A stretch of 64,000 nucleotides of DNA. Source: Bugula neritina (taxonomy: Eukaryota; Bryozoa; Gymnolaemata; Cheilostomatida; Bugulidae). A model generated the notes under the pieces. It was given only the letters and a program-made list of their open reading frames with translations, did no database searches and was not told the origin of the DNA. This document shows, in pieces, positions 49,701 through 61,700 of the stretch. Positions within the stretch are counted from its first letter, which is position 1. Every line of letters begins with the position of its first letter. Made by a program: the position numbers and the translations under genes. The stretch covers positions 14,993,222 to 15,057,221 of the forward strand of contig OZ037766.1 in the NCBI GenBank assembly GCA_964035545.1, written 5' to 3'.

Positions 49701-52700
49701 AATTGTTTTGCCATGTCTCTTTGTCACACCATTACTAGATGATTGATATGCACAACTAAATATATATTGTAGGCTACATTCCACTTGTTTAACAATCTGT
49801 TGAGCTACTCTGCTTTAAAACACTACTTGCTACTAAATTTTATATCTAGTTGCCCTTTCTTGATCTTAACAGGTTTAATCAACTAGCTTGGTTGTATGAC
49901 TGTTCTGTTATTCTATCGCTTGTTGTGGAGCACAAGTTGTGCAATGCTTTTCGGAAAATGTTCTTAGTCCTACTCATCATAAGTGACTAACAACTTTTGC
50001 TCTAATATAAACTATTCAGGAAACTAATGATAATTGTGGTATAACTTTAAGCATTATTTTGAATAAATTAACTCAAGCTTTTTTAATTCAAGTTTAGCTG
50101 CATTTTGAAATTTCATATTTTTTCATAATTAATATTTTACGTATACCTTATCGTTGATTAACTTTTAGGTTTTTAAGGGTTACCTTGACAAAGCATTTGA
50201 CACTCATAATGTAATGGTGAGCCAAAGTTCAGATGCCACTCTGGTACTTGCTTCATTAGCTGGCCTCTTGTTTGTTGGAACCAAGTGTATTGCAAGTGAT
50301 CCACTTGTGAGAACTCTAGTAGTGCGCTCTATCTCTGTTCATCTCAGATCGGCACCAAATGAGATGAAAGCAACTCCTGGCTGTGTGAAAGATTTATCAG
50401 AATTTTTACATAGTTTTCTATCCAAGTTGGATGGTGGAGAATATTTCATCAGGCAAGTAAAAGGTTGTGTGTTTCATGTTGCGTTAATCTCCAGATTTAG
50501 TTTTAATTTTTTGCTTTAATTATATTCTTTTTTTTTTAAAAGTCTGAAAACTTGTACATTTTAAGGAGCTTTTCCAGTTCTTTATTCAACTAAGTGACAA
50601 GGCATTTCGAAAACATCATTTGGAAAATGAACACTTGGAAAACTGGCAAATCACCAGTATTCGTTTTTAAATAAAGTTTTTTAATAGTCGCGGGTTCATG
50701 GAACTATTGCCATTTCTTCATTTTAATTGACTTTAATAATACTCAATAATACTCATAGTATGCGTTTAAAGAGTCTTGCAATGTTTTGTTGCACGTTTTT
50801 GTATTTAGAACAATTATTTTAAATTGGGTGCTTCCTAAAATAAACAAGCATATTCCTAATTATTCATAAAAGTTCAAGGAGAAAATTCTTCAATAGTCAC
50901 ATTCCTATGAGAAACTCTGATGGTAAGGTTTTTTCAAATTCAGCCAAGGATTTGTTTCTGGCATGGCACAGGAGTGAATTATGAACTCAAACCACTGATG
51001 TCAACCAAATCAATAGCCCAACGTTTTAGCCCGCTCCTGATAAAACTTTTTGATGTGATCTGAAAATCATCACAGAATTTAGTTAACATGTGAATATTTT
51101 AGAGATATGTATACATCTGTTCTGGAGGCTGCAAGGAATATAGAGGAGCTTAGTTATGGGAGTTGGATACTGTTCATTCCTTTACTCCACTTGTTGAGCC
51201 ACTCTCCTGAGGGAGTCTATAAACGAGGCGAGACTCGAAAGCATTCATCCTGGTGGGGTGTCACTGACATTGAGGGCATGATTCAAAGATTGAAACAGCT
51301 TCATTCCAATGTGTATGTCATTTATGATTTTAATACACCGAAAGAAATATTAGAATACGTTTTTAGCGCAGTCTAAATATTAAAGAGTAATTTTAAAAAC
51401 TTATCTCTATCAACACACAATTAAAGAACTTTGTTTACATTTGTTGCTAATTACTAATATTTACCTGGTAAGTGAAGCGTATCACTGTATCAGTTTACTA
51501 CGCTACTCATAGTAATATTCTTGCAAGAAACTCACTATAGCAATCTAACAAAGACGGAGAACCTTCAATGGAAATGTTTATCTTACAAATATTATCTTAT
51601 TTTTATTAAATTATGCTAGCTAGTTAAACTGCAGTTTTCACTTACAGCAAATTTTTAATGGAATTATGATAAACCTGTTTTAACTTTGACTTGTACAGCT
51701 TATTTTGGAAAATTTTTAAATGTCATTATGCTAACTAGACTATTGAATCGCAACGGTTTTCTCTACTACAAGTGGACTTGAAATGCCACAGGATTACATT
51801 TGTCACAAGCACATACATACCACATGCATTATATTTCAAGTCTGAGGTAAAGACTACAACCAACTGCATTTTCAGAACTTGGCTTCCAAACTAGTTTATG
51901 AGAAAAAAAGCAGCTCATTTAAGAGGTTTAGATTTTTATTTAACTATGTAACTCAGTCTAAGAAGCAGCCATATTGTAGTGGTTAGAGTTCTGGCTTAGT
52001 AAAACCAGAGGTCAGTGGTTCTAGTCCAAACAGCTTCGGTGATGTTAGGATGAGCATCCAGTCATAATTGCTTTGTCATTAATGGCATGTTGATTTACTG
52101 TTCATTAATTGGTTTGTTGGCTGTTTTAAAATTATATTATAAACAATTCAACAATATATTGTTTCATATGTAACTTTTAACCAACTAAAAATGTTTAGCC
52201 AAGTAAAAATTCATTTAAAACAAGCAGGGTATTTGTTTTTATTTTATAGAGATCACATGTGGATGTTGTATTCGAAGTATTTCTCTCCCTTCTTTGCATT
52301 GGACTCAGTCTTGCCTTACACATTTCTGGCCTTACTAAATGAAAGTCAACTTGTAAACATGCTAAATGCTACCAACGACTCAACTGGGGCTTATCTTCCA
52401 ATAGATGGCACATTTGCTTGTGCTTTGCATCATTTACCAAGAAGTTGCGATGTAAGTTGTTAATTGTTGCAGGAGTATTGTATTCTTATATTTGAATGTG
52501 TTGGTGTTTAATAATATTTTAAGTGTTTCACTTTAAAATTAGTTTTGGTGTTTTCAATTATAACTTAAAATCAAAAGCATTACTAGTTTTTTATCAATAG
52601 GCTACCACTGATTCTATTGTATAAGCTACATTTTTTGTGTTATTAACTGTTTTCAAATTATTAGTGATCTCTGAAAATATAAATATATCTGAACTGTTAT

Positions 52701-55700
52701 TAACATATACTTGTAGAAAATTTTGTCTGTCAGGTTATGATTTTATGTTTTAGAAAGAGAAAATTTTCAATTCTTTAATGGACTTTCTTAGAAAGCGTAT
52801 TGGACTATCTCAAAGGTTTGTATGTATGGGTTTTCATCAAATAATAAAATATATGTAAGCACACAAGTGGTTGATGAGGGTCTATGTGCACAGTAGCATA
52901 GCAAGTATAGCAGCCCACAGCCATAAGCAGCCAAAAGTCTACTTCAGCAAATGATCAAGCAGGCGCTTCTTTAAAGTCAGTATGAAAACCCTCGGTTTGG
53001 TGGTAAGGAAGTAATTGTAGCCCAATTTGAAAATTAGCCTGTCTATAACCACACACAGCAGTACACAGTGTGAGAGTAAGTAAAAAATCTGAATGGCTTG
53101 TTGAGGTATTGAATTGTAATGAAATTAGAGCTTATTATGGTTCATCACATTCGAGAAAGCAGATATTTGGATTATAGATAAGATGAATGAGTTATTTTTA
53201 CCTTTTGAATTATGAAGATGTATAATGAGCTTCATATGGTATATAATTCTTGTGCCATATATAATTCATTTAAGTGTGTCTTTGTTCCCTATGATTTTAA
53301 GCAATAGGATATACTACGATTGCCAAGGTTATTATGTAACAAGATTAAAATGCTAGGGGAAAGATGAAGTTTGGTATATTAAGCCAGTGCTCTTTTAGAG
53401 CTAAGCATAAATATTTTCTATATTATGTTATCAGTTTTATTTATTACCTATTGTATTGCCTAGGAATGTAAACGATAGAGCCTCAATGACTGTAAATAAA
53501 GATTGTTATTTAGGTCTCTGGTAAACTCACCATCCTGGACTGTCATCAAGTACTGTTTGGTATATATAACTTCTGTATAGCCACGATTCAATATATATTT
53601 TAGCGAGCCTCTCAAGGTAGAGCCTGGCTGTCAGCTACTTGCTGCTGAGTTGTTAGCATCTACTCAACCACAAGGCGACACATTTATCCGAGAGTACTTT
53701 TTCACAGCAGTTCAGATCTACTTGTATGTCATGGAAGCTGTTCTAGCAGATGATGAAACTTTAGCAATGAATGAACTTGGTGTGAATCTGGTGTACTCCA
53801 GTGACCGATTTTTATCTCTGTTAAATACTAACAATGTCCTAACATTTCTTACGGATGGAGAGATCAGAGTAAGTGTAATGTTATTGTTAGCAGTCAGTTT
53901 TGCCAATTGGATTTACAGATGTGTGCTTATTGTACAAAAGCAAAGGTGCCTTAGTGTGAAGTATTAATTATAGTACCCATTGGCTGCAGAATGATCTGGT
54001 TATGTAATACTTATCTTTTTTCTTTACTTACTACTAGTCAATAAATTTTACAGAAAAGTATTTATGAATGATTTGATTGATAGCATTGGACAAAATTATT
54101 TCAACAAGGATTCAGAAATGAAGATGTAAAAACTTGGTGGACATCTCTTTGCAAGAAAACATTCAAGCAGCGTTTAGAGAAGGTAAGAGATTGGAGCTTA
54201 TTCATTTTTTTATAATTGTGGAGGATTGCCATCTATTTTAATTTTTTTAAAATATAAGTTGATTTTTAAATGTGTTCTATAGAAAGAGTTTTTAAAGCTA
54301 TAAAATTACTCTAGGTATATACTAACAGATACATGAAACTCTCAAAAGTTTACTAACACATGCATACAATATAACACTCGTAACAAAATCCTTTCTTAAT
54401 GATATTATTTTTTGATGACCCTGCTTTTTGTCATTTATATATTACCTATATGCTCCAGCAACTTATGAAGTTGCAAGTATATTCCTCAAAAGGAATTGAC
54501 AATTATCCAGGGAAAATCTTTTTATTGCGACATTTTTTAAGCGTGTGAGCTGATCAGCAAAGGTTATTTTCTCCCCAACTAAAGTTTAATTTTTCTAGCT
54601 ATCCTGTGACAAGCCCATGGTAGTAGTTGACCTATATTGCTCAAAGACATTCAACACCCCTGCAATGGAAGAAACTGTTGCTGAATTGGCATTCCCTAAG
54701 GCAGAACTGCTTCTACAGGTACTTTCCAGTCTGCTTTTCAATTTAAAAATGATTATATTTTAGATGGAAAATTGATATTCTAATGTTTTAAATAGTAGTG
54801 TAAGTTATTTTTACAATTTAAGTTTAGAGACTATAACTTTGTCTGCAATTGTGAAACTTCATGAATGCCTGTGTGGCTGAAGTTCTGCTGAGTCAGAGCT
54901 CAATTAGGTTCTAGAACGGAAAAAATAATTGAAAGATTCATTTTTAGCAACTAACAAGCTTTCACTATCTCTGCTTATATGTATCATATCTATCATTACT
55001 TCAATGTATATGTTACTGAATATAGAAGACAAACAAAAAATTCCCAATGTTATGGGGGGGGGGGGGGGGTAGGGGATGTCAAAAGTTTTATTGGTGGCTT
55101 GATAGATATATTTTTAGTTGTAACTCCATTTTAAGTTGGACGTAATTTCATAGTTGTGTCCCTATTACAAGAATGAGTCATTTGCAGCCAGCTTAACATT
55201 TAAAAATATTTAGTCTGCTTTCGGATTTAAGAGGCAAGCAAAAATTGATTTGATAGCTGCAAATTTTGTGATTCAGTTGTCTAATTGGCAAGTAAAATTG
55301 TTGCCCGTAATGGTTTGGTCTCGATTTTTTAAAAATAGGTTGTAAAAATTACAGCTAAAAGCAATATTACTCTAATTCAACTAAAATATTTTGGGAATAA
55401 AAAAGCAGTTTAACTTTTTAAATTGAGTTTATAGTATTGAAATGATCTGTAAGATAAAAGCATTTCTATTAATGGCTTTTGTCAATAAATCCTCTTCACT
55501 TTTTCGTTTGATTTCCATAAGTCGTTGCTTGAAAAAAAAACATAAGTCAGCCCCCTTTTTGACAAGAAAATGGTTATTTTGAATCGTTATCGTCTTTGGA
55601 ATTATTGCACTCTTGTACAGTTGCATACATAAATCGAAACAATATTTGTAACTCATATTACTAGCCTAGCATGATCTTTAGAGAAAAACTGAATAGGTTT

Positions 55701-58700
55701 TACAATAAAGCTATTGTTATAAAACTTCTATATAATATTATGATTATTTGCTGTTATGGTTTTAGACAGGAAATGCTTCACATTTATCTTGGGCAATGCC
55801 TGAAAAGATTGGGCAACTGGTTGACCGTGCTCTATCCAGAGCTTGGGATAGTGATAAAGATGAAACGCCGCTAGTCATTGTAAAAAAGATGATCAAATGG
55901 GGGAATTTTATTTCTGTCTGGAGGTTTTACCGTAAGTTTCATCAGGTTTAACTTATGTCGTTTAACTTAATTACATTTTTAATGTCATAAATCAAAAGAC
56001 ATTTTTTTTAGTTCTTGTTGCACTTTTAGTTCCTAGGCGGCATGTCAGTACAGCATTATCAACTATCAACTTTCAACAAAATTATATAATTTTCATTTAC
56101 TGTATATATGTATATATTTATTGTATATAATGAAGGAGGCTTGAAATATATTATAAGCTTTAAAAATACTTTTAGTACAAATCTTTACTGCTAAGTGACT
56201 TATTCACATTGGTGCTTTAAAACTTTGGACAAACTTGTCATTAGTATGTTATTGTGTTGAGTGTATTTTGATACACTGAAAAAATCAAATTGCTTTGCAA
56301 TATTTTGAATTAACTTTTGTAAAAAATGTTTTGATGTGTTGTGTGGAAAGAAGGGGGGAGGCGATAACATTTATAATTTTACAAATACCTAACTTGAATT
56401 TAAAAGTTTCATGTGTTTGTCTTGCTGCAGACACTTATTTTCCAAGTAATGCATAGGTGCCTTAGTTTTCCCAATTATACCTATGCATGCGTCTCTATCA
56501 TATAGTTGTTAGTATGATGACTTACATTACACCTTGTTTCATTCCTATAGCCAATCCACTACTCATTTTGTAGTGAGGGTTGCTAGTCTAATATAACAGC
56601 CAGTTATTTTCATATTATGTGTAATGCTTTATGGATCAGGGTGGGAGTTATTAAAAGCCTATCAAGGCATTCCCAGTGTATGACTGAGCATTCTTAGGGA
56701 GTAGGCTGACTGACACTATTTTATAAGCAATTGAAAACGTACTTTTCATAAGAGTTGAAACTTCCATTGGTGGTAGCAAGCATTTATTGACAAATAAGTC
56801 AAATAACATACTTATTCACTCAATTTATTACTCATCCCAAAATTGTAACCATTGTCGATTAATTCTAACCCACTCAGCCTATATCGTTATAATTAAATTT
56901 TTTGTCAATATAGTAAATAATATATGAATAGGCATAATGATAATACAAAATTATCATCCTGGTAGAAGCATTATTTTATTTGAAAAACTTTTCTTTGTTT
57001 TACTCAACATGATTGAACTCTGCAGTGTCTTAATTAAAATGTTTTCTATTCTGAAGCATTTAGTGAAGGGAGAAAATTAATTAGTTTGCAAAATCTTGAT
57101 AACGAAATTAAATAATGACATTGGTTTATTTAATATTTAAAATTAGTCATAAACCTGTATTATTGTTTAGATAATCTTTCTGAAGACTTGAAAGATCGAA
57201 TTTCTTCTGTCAACGAGAGTCGTCTGATTCTAGCAGCTGATTCCCTGGACTCGGTATTGAGAGATATTATGAGTGGGAAGATTCTATTTAAAAACTTTAG
57301 TCACTTTTATGAAAATAAATCTAAGCTGCTAGAGCTCTGTGAAGTGTCTAAAAAGTTCTCTCTAACTGACATTGCCCAAGTGTTGGAGGTGAAGGAGGAA
57401 GGACGAAAAAGATTCCTAGAATTCAACGAACTGCTTAGTAATTTTTTGAGCTTCTGTAGTGATACAATTGCAGGTATTATATCATTATAATTTGAACTTT
57501 GGACATTTTAATTTTACATTCTACTTATAATATGCTCTGTTTGCATTTGTTGCGTCTTCAGCATAATTTGATTGACATATTATATTAGATTTGGTACAGA
57601 ATAATTGTAAACATTCGATGTGGTAACAAGTTTTTAATTTTTATATATTATCCTTTTTTAAAGCTTTTAGAACATCCTATATATGGGAGTCATTGATGCT
57701 ACAAAATCTCAACCATGATGATTGTTTATGACCGAAATAATTGTTAAATTAATGAAAGTTACTTACTATGTGAATAGATATGTTTGGCAAGATTAGTAGT
57801 AAAGTAAAAGTGCAAAAATGGTAGAGATAGTAAGTGCAGAGGTCTACTGGGAAATAGTATTGCAGTGCTAGTTGCAATGCTATACTATACTGTACTATGC
57901 TATGCTATTGTTTGGCAGATTGTCACTGATATGTCATTATAGCATCTGGTTTATTTTACCCAACCAGACGAGACACTCGTGGAGTACTCATGGAAACAGC
58001 AACAAGTTGCAGAAATGAGTTTTGAGGAAGTCCTGACAGAACAGTCTGAAATTATCTGCCCATTCTTGATTGACGAAGTGAGGGAAATCCTTGAGCCTTT
58101 CAAAATTCACAAATCTAGAACGGTCTTTTATCAGACCATGATCAGAAAACTCAAAAAGATTGAAAATGGAACTATGGATGATGTTGTTCATGCTTATCAT
58201 GAGGCCATCAACGAATATGCATCAATTGTTGCACTTTTCACCAAAGGTTAGTAACATACTGTTATATAAAGTCAGAAGATGACGAATTTAAAATTACTAA
58301 CTTGTAATAATCTTTTTCATTATTCTACGTTGTTTTTCTGTAATCACAGGTTCTATAAACATTCAACAGTTAAAGGAGTTGCAGAGCAAATATTTTGCAA
58401 ACAACCTGCAAAATCTTGTTGATGAATTGGAGCACATGCTTGAGGAAAAAGCATTTCAGGAGCGAAAGCGCCAAATAGAAATGTGCACACATCTTGACGA
58501 GTATGTGAATGGGGCCAAGACTATGTTGATGATGAAAAAGCATTTCAATTTAAAAGGAGATTTTTCCAACATGACTAGCATTCTAGAATCTGTAAGTAAA
58601 TCAAACTTAGCGAGTTTATCTGTGAAAAACTTTTAATAAAACTTGAAAAACTCAATCTTGTGAGATTATTTATTTTTACTTCAGAAGTCATTTGGTTGCC

Positions 58701-61700
58701 TAACTATTAAATTTGTTATAAAATTCTAGGAAACCCAACAAGTCGAGTTGAAGGATATAAGCCAAGAACTACTTGAAAGTGCAAACAGTATCAAGGATAT
58801 TACTCCTGCGCAAATAAGCTGCCTTGAGGCTTTTGCTGAAAGCACAGATTTTGTTGAGTGGATTCGGGAAGAAGTTCCTAGTAAGGCTCTCAATACATGA
58901 AGCTATGCTGTACTATGTAATAAGAATTTTCTCTAGTTGTACACATGTGCTTGTTATAAGCAAAATCTTGTAGTTGTTATTTTAATTTTCAAATGGATTG
59001 GCTATTAACAAGCACACGGCTTGAAAGGAATAGTTAAAAAGTACACCTTGGTAGTTTCTTTGTGTTTTTTAAGTGATAGATTTCAAGTAGAATTCTCTTG
59101 CTGAACCTTTTATTAGACTGAATCACAGAATACAGGTTTATTTTTACAGTTGATGATAGATTGTTTATATTTTGAAAGTTCATATCATCTCTATCTATCC
59201 TGTTGTAGAGAAAGACATCAGCACCTTCATTGAGTTGGCTAGCAGTACTGGTGAAGATGACTTGGCTGTGCAGAAGACGAGATATCTGCGGAACGCTTTG
59301 ACTGGATACACACCTCTGCTGTATGACTTTGAAGAAATGGAAGCTGACTATAATGTGTTTATTGAGCGATGTCAACGAGTTTGGGAAACATTGGCTCAAA
59401 ACCAAGATTTGGAGAACAACATGGTAAGCTACATTCTTTCATAGACTGTGCTCATTGTTTAGCATAGTGGTGTTTTTCTGCTGGTTGTATTGATTATTAC
59501 TAAATTTATTTTGTAGAGAGAATCTGCAGCAGAACTGGAGTGGATCAAGAGAGTCAAAAATCATTTTGGAAATGTTGAGTTAAAATCCATGGCACAAGCG
59601 ACAGCTATTAATGAAAATGGGCTCTATTATGTCGGAAATATATCTACTCACAGCAAAGATTTTAAAGTAGGTTTTACAGAATGCACTGGCTAGCTGTGCC
59701 TAAAACTGAATTTGTAGCATATGATATCAATTTCAACTTTTTAAAAGTCTTTTGTGATTTAAAAACTATAAATTATTTAACTAGGATACTTTATAGAATG
59801 TAGTATATAAATATATAAACATGTCTGGAACGATTATTCAATTCAATAACTCAATGCCCTTACTTTTTTTTATTTGATTTTCCATTTTTTATTCTGTTCT
59901 GCTCTAGCTCCTGTATACTTACTATTCTATTTAACATTATTATGTTTCAGTCTATACTCTATGAATTTCATATTCCAACAGTCGCCTAAGGATGTGATGT
60001 TGCTAAAATGTAAGCTGGAAGACAAGGGTGAAATGGTAGAGAAAACATACACCTACTCTGACTTGAAGGACTTGCAGAGTAAACTAACTCTAGTGGCAGG
60101 AGAACAGCAGAAGGATAACAAACAAACCATTCTTAAGTTTGATGCTGTAAATACTTTTTGTCATATTTGGCAATTTGGAAAAAACTTCAATTTATAAATT
60201 TTAGCTAGATTTGAATTAAAGCTATGCGTGATTATTGGAGTTACATATTAGTTTTAGTATGAAAATATGCAAACCATAATTGGTGGAGGTATTATAGTGT
60301 ACACATGTTTTACTGGTGATTCTGTATCTTCTATTCCTCTGATTTTTGGCCAACTGCAGCTATTGTTTTTACAGATGAGAGATGCAGTGGAGAATCTGGC
60401 CAAAGCCTACATTGAAATAAGGAAAGAGGGTTGTATACAGTTTGATGACATGTTGGTGATAGTTCACTGTAGACCTCAAGATACTGTTGGTATTGAAATC
60501 AAACTTCAATCCATCAACAAAGTAATGGTTGGAAAAAATAGAGAAAAGAGTGGTGGTGCTTTGACACTTTGCCAGGATCTGTACGCATATTTGAACAATT
60601 GTGTCATTGAATGGCGGAAAAATATGAATCAGTACAGAAGGTGTGCATTTAAATTATGATTGAACATATTGAACAAATACTTTTCAAACTTTCCAATTTC
60701 ATATTCTGTATTGCTATTTAGAAGTATAAAGACAAAATGCCTTTCTATTGTAATTTATCTAGTTCATAATGACTAAACTGCATATAGCAGTTATGGTTTA
60801 TAGGAAAAGAATACCAAAATATTTTTTAATCATGAAAAAATATCAATTTGTTTCATTATTTTACAAAAATTTTCAACAATTTAGTTTTCTCCAAAATCTA
60901 TAGACAAGATGGCACAGGATCATATGTTTTGCTACAATGGACTACATCTTTGATTTATTGGTGAGCATAAGTATTTTAGTTGATTTAAACTAGTATGCTT
61001 GTTTCAGTTCTCACCCCCATCTCAACTTCTATACAACTGAACAGTTGGTTGTTCTGAGGAAGGAACTTGGCCAATTCTTGGATACTAAAGATGCAAACTC
61101 TCTAACAAAGGTATTTAATGTGTTGTATTCAGCATGAGAGTAGTTACTGCCATGTTTGTCTGAATATGTATCTCTCTGTTATATCTAGCAGAAATGGCGA
61201 TTTTCAGTTGTAATAATTAATCCAATTTAGTGACAAAATGAAAACAGATACTTCATTTTGTTTGGACAAAGTTTCTTTTGCAACATGTATATGTTTTAAA
61301 CTCTATTCTGTCGTTAGATTTAGCTAATGTGTTGTATTTGTTCCAGGCTCTGCCTCTGCTAGCTCTGATATACTCAGTAGATCCAGCTCTTCTTCTCAAG
61401 TTTATCACAGAGTTTTCAAAGTTGTCAGAGGAGACAGAAGCAGAAACAGTGACCGGAAACCAGAAACCATCTATGAAGACATTTTTACCATACAACAAAA
61501 TGTCTAATTCTCAGCAAGAGCTTGTAGACAGTCTACAAGAAGAGCATGAAGACTTCGATGAATTTCTGGCAGTTCAAGCTGTCAATGAGCTGGGAGAGAA
61601 TGAGGAACTATGTAAGTTATGTTTTGTAAATATTATATTGGAATAATGCAAACTGGTTTGAAATGAAAGTATGTTGTTCCTCCATGAAAAACAAGGAATG

